From: Flavonifractor sp. An112
Lineage (GTDB): Bacteria; Bacillota; Clostridia; Oscillospirales; Oscillospiraceae
Direction: 5' to 3'
Length of the DNA: 46,681 nucleotides
NCBI RefSeq assembly: GCF_002161085.1
Contig: NZ_NFLU01000019.1
Location: 1-46,681 of the forward strand
Below, in pieces: positions 13,790 through 22,032 of this stretch. The notes under the pieces are model-generated. The model worked only from the letters and a program-made list of their open reading frames with translations, did not search any database and was not told the DNA's origin. How positions within the stretch are numbered: position 1 is the first letter of the stretch; every line of letters begins with the position of its first letter. The translations under genes and the position numbers were made by a program.

Positions 13790-14656
13790 TCAGGCGCCCA
13801 GGGCTTCCGCCGGAATCTCAAAGTCGGCGGCATTGTTGTAGTTGGTGCAATCCATGATGACCTCCACCTTGTCGACGGTCATCATGCCGCTGACATCCAC
13901 ACCTTCCGCGCCTTCCACGCTTCCCATCGCCGCATTCAGTGCCTTGCCCATGATGGACTGCATCACGTCGGTCATATCCATGAAGTAGCGCACGGGATAG
14001 CCGCTCTCCTGGTCGATCCACACGGTGATGGGCATATCGCCCAGATCGCTGTAAAAGTCGGACACATCCACCATACCGCCCAGGCTGGACTCCAGATTGG
14101 TGGTGGCGCCGCTGGCCTTAAGCACTTCTTCCATGGCCTCGCCCCGGATCACGCCGGTATACTTGTCGGTGGTCATGCCGTTGATCTCCTCGGTACCCAC
14201 GCTGATGTACTCCGCGCCGCTGTCCAGATAGAGATTCACACTCTGCTGGGCGTCGTACTGCTCCAGCATATTGACGGTGGCGGTCTGGCTGGTCCAGGTG
14301 TTGCCGTCATAGAGGTACATATTGTAGGTATCCCCGTCAGCCTCAGCAAAAATACTCATGGAAACCGAGCCCAGGGAACCCATGTCCATGGTCATGTCGG
14401 CCTTCATCTTCATGGGATCGTTGAAGCACACCATATCCATGGTGGTATCAGTCTCCACCTTCTGGCCCATGGCGGTCATATCCATTTCCATGACCATGGT
14501 GGCCTCCATGCTCTCCGCAGCGTTGACTTTCTCTGTGGCCGCCCGGATCTTCTCGGTGGCATCCTCCTTGTTGGCAGTTCCGTTGCCGCAGGCAGTCATG
14601 GACAGGGTCAACGCGGCGCCCAGCGCAAGGGCCGCAACTCTCTTTCCTGTACGCAT
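13790..14656 (-). CDS. Met-rich lipoprotein, DUF6612-like
   Basis: A 288-residue secreted lipoprotein. The signal peptide MRTGKRVAALALGAALTLS ends in a lipobox (SMTAC) with Cys near residue 23. The mature part is rich in Met, Asp and Thr and resembles the LolA-like DUF6612 lipoproteins ('VYNMYLYDGNTWT', 'TDKYTGVI', 'ITVWIDQESGYPVRYFMDMT'). The start at 14656 has AAGGAGG upstream; the longer frame to 14824 has neither a site nor a sensible N-terminus. It is convergent with the DUF1846 gene and divergent from the sigma gene at 14845. Confidence 0.8.
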   Translation of the reverse strand: MRTGKRVAALALGAALTLSMTACGNGTANKEDATEKIRAATEKVNAAESMEATMVMEMDMTAMGQKVETDTTMDMVCFNDPMKMKADMTMDMGSLGSVSMSIFAEADGDTYNMYLYDGNTWTSQTATVNMLEQYDAQQSVNLYLDSGAEYISVGTEEINGMTTDKYTGVIRGEAMEEVLKASGATTNLESSLGGMVDVSDFYSDLGDMPITVWIDQESGYPVRYFMDMTDVMQSIMGKALNAAMGSVEGAEGVDVSGMMTVDKVEVIMDCTNYNNAADFEIPAEALGA

Positions 14657-14803
14657 AAAAGTTTCCTCCTTGTAATTGTGTCTAACATTCTTATGCAGGC
14701 ACGACTCGGGTGTATTCAAGTCTACCATAGTTTTCTTCCCTTGTCTCCTCTTTTTTCTGAAAGTTTTCTGAAAATTGTCCGTGGGTTTTCCCACCACCCC
14801 GTG

Positions 14804-14809
14804 TATAAT
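14804..14809 (+). promoter_or_regulatory. Candidate -10 of the sigma/membrane-protein operon
   Basis: A perfect TATAAT lies 35 bases before the GTG start at 14845, just downstream of a small GTGGG-TTTT-CCCAC hairpin. No good -35 is present at 17 bases, so activation or an alternative sigma factor is possible. Confidence 0.4.
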
Positions 14810-14844
14810 GAAACAGAAAGGCAACGTGGAAAGGGGGTGCCGGC

Positions 14845-15393
14845 GTGGAGGAGCGGGACATCATAGAGCGGCTGCTGGGGCGGGATGAGACCGGTCTGCA
14901 TGATCTGCTGCGGTATTACGGCCCCTTGATGCGCTATATCATCGCGCCCATCGTGACGGACCCCCACGACCAGGAGGACTGTCTGTCGGAGGCGGCCATG
15001 CGGGTATGGGACCGGGTGGACCAGTTCGATCCTCAGCGGGGCAGCTGGACTGCCTGGCTGACTGCGGTGGTCCGCAATACCGCCCGAAATCACCGGCGGG
15101 CCGTCCAGCCCCACCACAGCACCCAGGACCTGGACGAAAACACCCCCTCCACCCAGCCCACCCCGGAGGAGCTGCTTCTGCGGCAGGAGCGGCAGGCCGC
15201 CGTCAATCGGGCCTTACTCCTGCTCTCCCCCGACGAGCAGACCCTCTTTTACCGAAAATATTACTACTTACAGCCCACGGCTCAGATTGCCGCCGAACTG
15301 GGCACCACGGAGCGGGCGGTGGAGGGCAAGCTCTACCGGCTGAAAAAGCGTCTGCGGAAACTGTTGGGAGGTGAGGGATATGCGGGACCCTGA
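14845..15393 (+). CDS. ECF-type RNA polymerase sigma factor
   Basis: A 182-residue sigma-70 family protein without regions 1 and 3. Region 2 is at about residues 20-85 ('LMRYIIAPIVTDPHDQEDCLSEAAMRVWDRVDQFDPQRGSWTAWL', in parts) and region 4 at about 120-175 ('LSPDEQTLFYRKYYYLQPTAQIAAELGTTERAVEGKLYRLKKRLR', in parts). GTG at 14845 has AAAGGGGGTG upstream. The following membrane protein overlaps its end by 14 bases and is its likely anti-sigma factor. Confidence 0.9.
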   Translation: MEERDIIERLLGRDETGLHDLLRYYGPLMRYIIAPIVTDPHDQEDCLSEAAMRVWDRVDQFDPQRGSWTAWLTAVVRNTARNHRRAVQPHHSTQDLDENTPSTQPTPEELLLRQERQAAVNRALLLLSPDEQTLFYRKYYYLQPTAQIAAELGTTERAVEGKLYRLKKRLRKLLGGEGYAGP

Positions 15394-16852
15394 TTGGGAG
15401 GCCATGGATGAGCAGGAATTTGAAGCCCTGCTGGAAAGCAGCGTCATCCAGCCCCCACCGGAAGAAGTGGTGGCGGAGGTCACCCCCTGGCGGCTGGCCA
15501 CCAAGCGCATCCTCACCGGCATCGCCCTCACCACCGTCACTTTGAATTTTTGGTGGCTCAACTACCTTCTCCCCGCCATCGGCATGGCGCTGATGCTGCT
15601 GGGCTTCCGGGCCCTGCGGCGGGAAAATCGGTGGCTGGGTCTCTGCTTCGGCATCACGGTGTTCCGTGCCGTCTATCTGTATGCCGGTCTGATCCTCAAC
15701 AGCACCATTTGGCACAGCACCATATTCCCCTCCCCTGTGGTCTATGGATTGACCGGAGTCAATCTGCTCCTTACATTCGCCCAATTCTTCTGCCTGTGGC
15801 GCGGATTTCGGGCGGTGCAGCAAAAGGCGGGTCTCCCCGCTCGTGCAGGGGGCGCTGTGGCTCTGATGGTATGGTATGGCGTCATTTTCCTGCTGGCCCT
15901 GGTGCAGTATGTGGGATTCATCCTTCTTGGCATCTTGTTGGTGAGCTATATCTGTATCCTCCGCAGCCTGTGGAAGCTGTCCAAAGAGCTGGATCAGGCG
16001 GGCTATGCCATCCGCCCCGCGCCGGTGCGCATCGAGGACGGAACCGCGGCCCTGGCCATTGCCATCCTGCTGGTGGCCGGCTGCTTTTTGGGCTGGCTGC
16101 TGGGGTGCAAGTATCCCATGGACTGGCAGGCGACAGGCCCTGCCGAGCACAGCGGTGCGGAGGAGATCGAGGCACAGCTGCTGGAGCTGGGCTTCCCCGA
16201 TTATGTGCTTCAAGATCTGACTGCCGAGGACATCGCCGCCTGCGACGGCGCCCTGCGGGTGGTAACAGATGTCCACAATCATTCTGTGAATAACAGCGCG
16301 AACGAACCCCTGCGCATCACCGGTGTGGCGGTGGAGCTGCCCGGCGAACAAGGTCGATGGATGATTTTCCACCACTTCCTCTGGACCGAGGACCCCGGTT
16401 TCTACGGCACCGAGTCTATCCAGCTCTGGCCCGCCCAGCACCTTTCGGAGGGATGGAGGTCTGCGGGAACTGTCTCCGGTCGGGTGTTGTACGACAAGAA
16501 CGGGCAAACCTACTCCGCTCCTTACTACTATCTGGGCGAGCAGACCTTTACCTCAGACAGCATTTTCTGGGGAGAGCAGACCAGCACCGACATATTCGCC
16601 GCCTTCTCCATGCCTGAGACGGGCGAAAACAAGCGGGGTTACCTGGCCTATCCCGTTGCAGCACTCCAGGACGGCTATATCCTTGACAGCTGGTTCAATT
16701 ACACCCACCAGCGTACCGCCCTCCAGTACCCCGCCATGACGGCTATGGAGGCCAGAATGTGCAACGGTTTGAACTGGTACGGTCCCTTCTACACCGTTCA
16801 GGACGCGCTTCAGTTCTACCCCACAGCAGAAAGTGCAGATCTTCTTTCGTAG
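15380..16852 (+). CDS. Membrane protein, probable anti-sigma partner
   Basis: A 490-residue protein. A short acidic cytoplasmic start (MRDPDWEAMDEQEFEALLES) is followed by about six membrane helices between residues 45 and 245 and then a 240-residue outer domain rich in Tyr, Trp and Gly. I do not recognise a named family; position and topology suggest control of the sigma factor. An in-frame GTG at 15371 exists, but the ATG at 15380 is better spaced from the GGGAGGTGAGGG site. Translational coupling with the sigma gene is expected. Confidence 0.75.
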   Translation: MRDPDWEAMDEQEFEALLESSVIQPPPEEVVAEVTPWRLATKRILTGIALTTVTLNFWWLNYLLPAIGMALMLLGFRALRRENRWLGLCFGITVFRAVYLYAGLILNSTIWHSTIFPSPVVYGLTGVNLLLTFAQFFCLWRGFRAVQQKAGLPARAGGAVALMVWYGVIFLLALVQYVGFILLGILLVSYICILRSLWKLSKELDQAGYAIRPAPVRIEDGTAALAIAILLVAGCFLGWLLGCKYPMDWQATGPAEHSGAEEIEAQLLELGFPDYVLQDLTAEDIAACDGALRVVTDVHNHSVNNSANEPLRITGVAVELPGEQGRWMIFHHFLWTEDPGFYGTESIQLWPAQHLSEGWRSAGTVSGRVLYDKNGQTYSAPYYYLGEQTFTSDSIFWGEQTSTDIFAAFSMPETGENKRGYLAYPVAALQDGYILDSWFNYTHQRTALQYPAMTAMEARMCNGLNWYGPFYTVQDALQFYPTAESADLLS

Positions 16853-16890
16853 GAATCGCCCCTACGGCACATAATAGCTGTTCTTCCGCA

Positions 16891-17109
16891 AAAAAGGACC
16901 GGGCTGAAATCAGCCCGGTCCTTTTGCATCTGATTAGTCTGCCTCGTCCTGCATCGCCGCGTCGTCGCAAAGTCCGCTCTCTTCGGAACAGCCTGACGGC
17001 TATTCCTCATACCGCTTCCTTGCTCCTCCTTTCCCATAGCGACCCGCTTTCGCTGGGCTCGCTCTGGGGTCCCATCATGGCCTTCTCCTGGGCGGCGGGA
17101 GGTACGTCC
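16891..17109. repeat. Partial duplicate of the EF-G-like gene 3' end, interrupted
   Basis: Positions 16891-16958 repeat 17243-17310 (terminator plus the last codons of the EF-G-like gene) at 65 of 68 positions, and 17077-17109 repeat 17323-17355 at 31 of 33. In the true gene the two blocks are 12 bases apart; here 118 bases separate them, so the duplicate is itself interrupted. Two of the three differences in the first block are the hairpin centre (GAAATC versus GATTTC), as if the hairpin had been inverted. There is no intact reading frame. Confidence 0.85.
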
Positions 17110-17242
17110 GCCCCAGCGGGTCAAGACCCGCCGGGGTCCCCATTCTTTTTCATCTGCTCGGGGCAAGTGAATTGCCCCGGCATCAAGGTTTTGCCCTTGG
17201 GGCAAAACACTTGGACGAGGACGCGTCCTCCTGCCGCCCCAT
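17110..17242. repeat. Hairpin-rich element between the two gene tails
   Basis: This 133-base stretch holds GGGGCAA-GTGAA-TTGCCCC (17160-17178) and, just after it, TTTTGCCC-TT-GGGGCAAAA. The first hairpin and its CGAG flank match, with one difference, the hairpin at 29370-29388 downstream of kdd when read on the opposite strand. No gene is seen. Confidence 0.6.
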
Positions 17243-17277
17243 AAAAAGGACCGGGCTGATTTCAGCCCGGTCCTTTT
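17243..17277 (-). terminator. Intrinsic terminator of the EF-G-like gene
   Basis: AAAAGGACCGGGCTGA and its exact complement form a 16-bp stem with a TT centre, eight bases after the stop codon, with a T-run on the minus strand. A diverged copy is found at 16891-16925. Confidence 0.88.
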
Positions 17278-17285
17278 GCATCTAA

Positions 17286-19364
17286 TTAGTCTGCCTCGTC
17301 CTGCATCGCCTTGGCGGCCTCAATGGCCTTCTCCTGGGCGGCGGGAGGAGCGTCCTCGTAGCGGACAAAGTGGAAGGTGAAGGAGCCGCGGCCCTGAGTC
17401 ATGGACCGCAGGTCGATGGCATAGCGGCTCATCTCCGCCATGGGCACCTCGGCCTCCACCACCTGGTTGCCCTCGCCGTCGGGGTTCATACCCATCACGC
17501 GGCCGCGGCGCTTGTTCAGGTCGCCGATGACGTCGCCCATGTAGCTGTCGGGGATGGTGACCTTCAGCTCGCCGATGGGCTCCAGCAGCACGGGGCTGGC
17601 CTGGGGCATACCGGCCTTGTAGGCCAGCTGCACGGCGGTCTTAAAGGCCATTTCGGAGGAGTCAACGGGGTGATAGGAGCCGTCGAACAGGGTGGCCTTC
17701 AGGTACACCACGGGATAGCCCGCCAGCACGCCGTGGACCACGGCCTCACGCATACCCTTCTCAACAGCGGGGAAGTAGTTCTTGGGCACAGCGCCGCCCA
17801 CGACCTCCTCGCAGAACTGGAGCTCCTCGGTGTCGCCGGGCTCAAAGCGCATCCACACGTCGCCGAACTGGCCGTGACCGCCGGTCTGCTTCTTGTGGCG
17901 GCCCTGGACCTCCACCTTCTTGCGGATCTTCTCACGGTAAGCCACACGGGGCTCGGAGAGCTCGGCGTCCACGCCGAAGCGGCTCTTCAGGCGGGAGACG
18001 ATGACGTCCATCTGCATATCGCCGGTACCGGAGACCACCATCTGGTGGGTCTCGGCGTTGTTCACCCAGTTGAAGGTGAGATCCTCTTCGTTCAGGCGGG
18101 TAAGGCCGGCAGCGATCTTGTCCTCCTGGCCCTTGGTCTTGGGGCTGATGGCCACGGAATAGCAGGGCTCGGGGAAGGGGATGGGCTCGATCTTGACCAC
18201 CTTGCGGGGATCAGACAGGGTGTCGCCGGTCTTGACCTTGTCCATCTTGCCGATGGCGCCGATGTCGCCGCACTCCAGCTCCTTGACCTCCTCGGCCTTC
18301 TTGCCCTTCATGACGTACAGGCGGCCCAGCTTCTCAGTGGCACCGGTACGGGCATTGACCACCTGCATATCAGGCTTCAGGTTGCCGGAGAGCACCTTCA
18401 CATAGGAATACTTGCCGTACTGGTCGGACACGGTCTTCCACACAAAGGCGCAGGGCAGAGCGCCGGGGAAGGCCACGAACTCATCCAGCTCGCCCTTCTC
18501 GTTCTCGCCCATGAGGGGATGACCCTCCAGGGGAGAGGGCAGCAGCTCCACGATGATGTCCAGCAGCATACGGGTGCCCAGGCCGGTGATGGCGGAGCCG
18601 CACACCACAGGGAAGAGGGACAGGTCCTTGACGCCCTGGCGCAGGCCCTGGATCATCTCGGCGTAGGTGAAGTCCTCGCCGGAGAAGTACTTGTCCATCA
18701 GCTCCTCGCTGGTCTCGGCCACGGACTCCTTCAGGGCGTCGTACAGCTCGTCCAGCACGGGCAGCTTCTCGTCGGGCACGTCGATCTCCACGCGCTCGCC
18801 CTTGGGGCCCGCCTCAAAGGCACGCTTATGGAGCACGTCGATGAAGCCGATGACCTTCTTGTCGGCGTCCCAGATGGGGGCCACCACGGGGGCGATGTTC
18901 TTGCCGAAGCGCTCCCGCAGGGTATCGAAGGCGGCGTTGTAATCGGAGTTATCCTCGTCGGTCTTGGAGATGTAGAGCAGACGGGGCATATTGCGGCGCT
19001 GGCACAGCTTCCAGGCCTTCTCGGCGCCCACGCTCATGCCGCCCTTGGCGGAGCAGACGATGATGGCGGCGTCGGAGACCTGCATGGCCTCCATGACCTC
19101 GCCGGAGAAGTCGAAGTAGCCGGGAGTGTCCAGCACGTTGATCTTACAGCCGTTGTACTCAATGGGGGCCACCGCGGTGGAGATGGAAATCTGGCGGCGG
19201 GTCTCTTCGGGATCATAATCACAAACGGTGTTTCCGTCGGCAGGATTGCCCAGACGGGGGGTACCACCGGTCAAAAACAGCATACTCTCGGCCAGGGAGG
19301 TCTTTCCGTTGCCACCGTGTCCCAGCAGACAGATGTTGCGGATATTTTGTACGGAATAGCTCAT
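17286..19364 (-). CDS. EF-G-like translation GTPase (EF-G paralogue)
   Basis: A 692-residue five-domain elongation-factor-G homologue. G1 is GHGGNGKT (15-22), G3 DTPGYFDF (79-86), G4 SKTD (133-136); domains II-V follow, including 'RVMGMNPDGEGNQVVEAEVPMAEM'. Canonical EF-G has GHIDAGKT, DTPGHVDF and NKMD. The His needed for GTP hydrolysis (DTPGH) is Tyr here, and the G4 Asn is Ser. This pattern is known in the EF-G2/EF-G-like branch, so it is probably not the housekeeping translocase. GAGAGGAAA precedes the ATG at 19364; the much longer frame to 19649 overlaps the promoter and is rejected. Confidence 0.88.
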   Translation of the reverse strand: MSYSVQNIRNICLLGHGGNGKTSLAESMLFLTGGTPRLGNPADGNTVCDYDPEETRRQISISTAVAPIEYNGCKINVLDTPGYFDFSGEVMEAMQVSDAAIIVCSAKGGMSVGAEKAWKLCQRRNMPRLLYISKTDEDNSDYNAAFDTLRERFGKNIAPVVAPIWDADKKVIGFIDVLHKRAFEAGPKGERVEIDVPDEKLPVLDELYDALKESVAETSEELMDKYFSGEDFTYAEMIQGLRQGVKDLSLFPVVCGSAITGLGTRMLLDIIVELLPSPLEGHPLMGENEKGELDEFVAFPGALPCAFVWKTVSDQYGKYSYVKVLSGNLKPDMQVVNARTGATEKLGRLYVMKGKKAEEVKELECGDIGAIGKMDKVKTGDTLSDPRKVVKIEPIPFPEPCYSVAISPKTKGQEDKIAAGLTRLNEEDLTFNWVNNAETHQMVVSGTGDMQMDVIVSRLKSRFGVDAELSEPRVAYREKIRKKVEVQGRHKKQTGGHGQFGDVWMRFEPGDTEELQFCEEVVGGAVPKNYFPAVEKGMREAVVHGVLAGYPVVYLKATLFDGSYHPVDSSEMAFKTAVQLAYKAGMPQASPVLLEPIGELKVTIPDSYMGDVIGDLNKRRGRVMGMNPDGEGNQVVEAEVPMAEMSRYAIDLRSMTQGRGSFTFHFVRYEDAPPAAQEKAIEAAKAMQDEAD

Positions 19365-19424
19365 AACTTGTTTCCTCTCCTTACATTTGGAATCGCGGAG
19401 CAGCATGGTAAACTGCTGTTGTCC

Positions 19425-19453
19425 ATTATACATGAAAGTTCCGTCAGTTACAA
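19425..19453 (-). promoter_or_regulatory. Sigma-A promoter of the EF-G-like gene
   Basis: On the minus strand TTGTAA (19453-19448) and a perfect TATAAT (19430-19425) are 17 bases apart, with TG just upstream of the -10. The start codon is about 60 bases downstream. No leader element is recognised. Confidence 0.8.
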
Positions 19454-19498
19454 CTAAAACTTTAGAAAAATCGCGCAAACTCCCGGGTAAGGCAGAGG

Positions 19499-19528
19499 AA
19501 GGCCCCGCCGCAGAAGGGGCGGGGCCTT
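19499..19528 (-). terminator. Hairpin after the DUF4179-like gene
   Basis: AAGGCCCCGCC (19499-19509) pairs exactly with 19518-19528 around an eight-base loop, just after the stop at 19537. The following T content on the minus strand is low, so it may terminate weakly. Confidence 0.55.
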
Positions 19529-19536
19529 GGGACAGT

Positions 19537-20418
19537 TCAGCTTTGGTCCACGGGGATGGTCTGGCCGTTGAGGGTAATGGAAACCACCTGCTCCGGGTCG
19601 ACGGGCTGATCGAAGGCCCAGGTGGCCCACCAGCTGTTTCCATCCGCATACGTTGGGGTCAGGACGGTGCCGTCCTTCAAAACGACCGTAGGAGTAAATT
19701 TCTCCAGTGTAATAAAGGGGATGGTCTTTCCATCCTCCAGGTACATGGTATCCTGATCACAAACCAGAGTAAGGCTCAGCGGGGAGAGTTCCAAGGACTG
19801 GGCCATGACAGAGCCCTCCGCCCCAAGATCAGCAGGCAATGCAAGGGAGATGGAAAAATGCTCAGATTCCACTGTCTGGAGTGGAATTTCTATGGTCCAC
19901 TCCCCTTCCACCGGTTTGCTCAGGGCAGAATAGTCCACCAGCATCTCCACCTGGGTCAGCCTGGGCAACTGCTCGGGGCCAAAGCCCTCCAGACAGTAGG
20001 GCCAGACATCCCTGTCCGTCCTCATCAGGGAACAACTGATCTGCGTGGTCTCATCCAGCCGATTCCCGTCCAGGTCCCGAGCCGTGAAATAGACCCGCAC
20101 CATCCTGCCGTCAGCCAGGGCCTGGGCCGCTTCGATCCGGACCCCCTGATCCTCACAGGCGGCCTCCACCTGGGTGGCATAGGAGGTCCGGCTGCCCAGG
20201 TCGTCCCGGATGGCCTGCCAGAGGGTGGGCCCCGCCGCCAGGGCCGAAACCGTGAGGACGGCGGCAGCGGCTGCCGCCACAAGCCCCCGGCGGGTAAGGC
20301 GGCGGGGCCGGGCCTTCTCCCCGGACAACGCTTTTCTCATCCGGTCCCGGGTACCCTCCACCAGCGCCCGGTCCGGAGCAATCTCGTCAAATTTGGCGCG
20401 ATAGTCATGCTCAAACAC
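19537..20418 (-). CDS. Anti-sigma-like membrane protein, DUF4179 type
   Basis: A 293-residue protein with a cytoplasmic N-terminus (1-43), one membrane segment ('GLVAAAAAAVLTVSALAAG', about 45-63) and a large outer domain. This is the layout of DUF4179 anti-sigma factors partnered with ECF sigma genes. The start is GTG at 20418, with GGAGGGG seven bases before it, and overlaps the sigma gene by eight bases. The signal sensed by the outer domain is unknown. Confidence 0.75.
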   Translation of the reverse strand: MFEHDYRAKFDEIAPDRALVEGTRDRMRKALSGEKARPRRLTRRGLVAAAAAAVLTVSALAAGPTLWQAIRDDLGSRTSYATQVEAACEDQGVRIEAAQALADGRMVRVYFTARDLDGNRLDETTQISCSLMRTDRDVWPYCLEGFGPEQLPRLTQVEMLVDYSALSKPVEGEWTIEIPLQTVESEHFSISLALPADLGAEGSVMAQSLELSPLSLTLVCDQDTMYLEDGKTIPFITLEKFTPTVVLKDGTVLTPTYADGNSWWATWAFDQPVDPEQVVSITLNGQTIPVDQS

Positions 20419-20911
20419 AGGAATCCCCTCCTTCTTCCAGATAGTCCCACAGCTGCCGCCGGACCCGCATCAGGCGCATCCGCACGGCGGACTCCTTCTT
20501 GCCCAGCAGCCCGGCAATCTCAGGGGTGGAGTACCCCTCGTAGTAGTAGAGATGGACCACTACCCGCAGCTCGGGGAACAGCCTGTCCAGGCAGGCGTCC
20601 AATCCGCTCTCCGCCGTCTCCGGGGCCGGGAGGTGCTCCGCCGCCTCCAGCGGCTCGGTGCGCCGGCGGAAGGGATTGCGCCAGTATGAGTTGGCGCAGT
20701 TCACCGTCACCCGGCAGAACCAGGCGCGGGCGTGCTCCTCGCTCTCAAAGTCCGGCCCCTTGGCCACATAGCGGAGAAAGACCTCCTGAAAAATATCGTC
20801 CGCCGCATCCCGGCGGCGGGTACGGGCAAAGGCCAGTCGGTAAACCAGCCCTGCGTACCGCTCCAGCAGCTCCTCCGCCCGGGCATTGAACCCGCCGGCA
20901 TCCTTCTTCAC
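20411..20911 (-). CDS. ECF-type sigma factor
   Basis: A 166-residue sigma-70 family factor. Region 2 ('YRLAFARTRRRDAADDIFQEVFLRYV', in parts, about 20-50) and region 4 ('FPELRVVVHLYYYEGYSTPEIAGLLGKKESAVRMRLMRVRRQL', in parts, about 110-150) are both clear. GTG at 20911 follows GGAGAGGAGGGG; the frame extends to ATG 20950, which has no site. It is paired with the overlapping DUF4179-like gene. The upstream hairpin isolates it from the neighbouring sigma operon. Confidence 0.9.
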   Translation of the reverse strand: MKKDAGGFNARAEELLERYAGLVYRLAFARTRRRDAADDIFQEVFLRYVAKGPDFESEEHARAWFCRVTVNCANSYWRNPFRRRTEPLEAAEHLPAPETAESGLDACLDRLFPELRVVVHLYYYEGYSTPEIAGLLGKKESAVRMRLMRVRRQLWDYLEEGGDSCV

Positions 20912-20994
20912 ATGACCCCTCCTCTCCAGGTGTTTGAAAAGGCCTTTCACCTGAACTACGCGCCAGCCCTCTGTTTCGTCACATCCAAATAGAA

Positions 20995-21021
20995 AAAGCG
21001 CAGGCCCGCAGCCTGCGCTTT
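20995..21021 (-). terminator. Intrinsic terminator after the zf-HC2 anti-sigma gene
   Basis: AAAGCGCAGGC pairs exactly with GCCTGCGCTTT around a five-base loop, followed on the minus strand by TTTTTCT. It starts 11 bases after the stop at 21032. Confidence 0.9.
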
Positions 21022-21031
21022 CTCAAAATAA

Positions 21032-21991
21032 TTACGGTTGCACGATCTCGCTGCCGTCCAGCGGCACGGTGTAGGCGGTGCAGCTGGCAGTACCGTCAGG
21101 GCCAGGGGTGACCTGCTCCAGCTGGCACAGCCAGCCGGTACCCTCCTGGTTCAGTCCGGCGCACATCAGCTTGGTGGTAGTGCCGTCCTGAGCAGTGGGG
21201 CCGGTCATGGTCCCATCCTCACCCACCGTCAGCTCGTCGGTGTTCCAGCCCAGCCAGGCGGCCAGCTTGTACAGGGCTTCCGTCTGGGTAAGACCGACCT
21301 GGGTAAGCGTGGGATTCACGGTGGCCTGGGTCGTCTGGACGCCCCGGTCGTCCGGGGTCACGCTGTAGGGTTCAGCTCCAGTTTCAGCAGGTGTCTGGGA
21401 CGCAGCAGCAGGCTCCGTGGTCTTTGTGCTGCCCTCTCCGGAATAGCTCTGACCACCCTGCTGGCTGTCTGTCCCCTGACCGGAGCTGCCGCCGGCAGTC
21501 TGATCCTCCTGATTGCCGCTCTCTGCCTGGGCCTGGGTGGGCTGGGGCACGATCTCTCGGGTCACCGGTCCCTCCTCATCGCCTCCGGCAGGCAGGTTGC
21601 TCTCCACCGCCACGGAAATGCTGCCGGGGGCCTGCTCGCCGCCCCGGAAGCCGCCGGTCCGCCACTGGTCCATGACCCCCGCGCCCACCAGCACCAGGGC
21701 GGCCACCGCCGCCAGGGAGGCCAGGCTCCGCCAGCGCCACTGCCGCTTCTTGCTCTGGAAGGGGGTGACCTTGGAGGTATGAATCTTGTTCATGACCCCT
21801 TCCTTCAACTCTGCGGGAGGTTCAGCTGCCAGGTAGGGCAGTTCTTCATGAATGGACTCCAGATCGTCCGCAAGGGTCCGGCACGCCGGGCACGCCGACA
21901 GGTGCTCCTCCAGCCGGGCAGTCTCTTCCTGGGTCAGAGGTCCGTCCAACCGGGCGCTGATTAGTTCCAGCGCCTCGTCACAGCTCAGCAT
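21032..21991 (-). CDS. Anti-sigma factor with zf-HC2 domain
   Basis: A 319-residue RsiW-like protein. The N-terminal zinc-binding anti-sigma domain has the HxxxCxxC pattern ('LEEHLSACPACRTLADD', residues about 27-43). A membrane helix lies at about 88-106 ('SLASLAAVAALVLVGAGVM'). The outer part is low-complexity Gln/Thr/Gly-rich, then a folded C-terminal piece. ATG 21991 follows GGAGGGAA; the upstream frame to 22036 is not needed. The gene is 41 bases after the sigma gene at 22629-22033, its likely partner. Release by regulated proteolysis is the family mechanism. Confidence 0.85.
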   Translation of the reverse strand: MLSCDEALELISARLDGPLTQEETARLEEHLSACPACRTLADDLESIHEELPYLAAEPPAELKEGVMNKIHTSKVTPFQSKKRQWRWRSLASLAAVAALVLVGAGVMDQWRTGGFRGGEQAPGSISVAVESNLPAGGDEEGPVTREIVPQPTQAQAESGNQEDQTAGGSSGQGTDSQQGGQSYSGEGSTKTTEPAAASQTPAETGAEPYSVTPDDRGVQTTQATVNPTLTQVGLTQTEALYKLAAWLGWNTDELTVGEDGTMTGPTAQDGTTTKLMCAGLNQEGTGWLCQLEQVTPGPDGTASCTAYTVPLDGSEIVQP

Positions 21992-22032
21992 ATCGTTCCC
22001 TCCTCTCCATTCGGGGGTAAGTCCCCCGTTGT

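Noticed and set aside
14657-14824. N-terminal extension of the lipoprotein gene
   Set aside because: The extension places 56 unrelated residues before a normal lipoprotein signal peptide and lacks a ribosome site.
16816-17205. 129-codon minus-strand frame across the duplicated EF-G tail region
   Set aside because: It runs across the repeat copies and terminator hairpins, has no ribosome site and no recognisable product.
17370-19457. 695-codon plus-strand frame opposite the EF-G-like gene
   Set aside because: Leu/His/Gly/Val-rich translation without domains, entirely inside a well-supported gene on the other strand.
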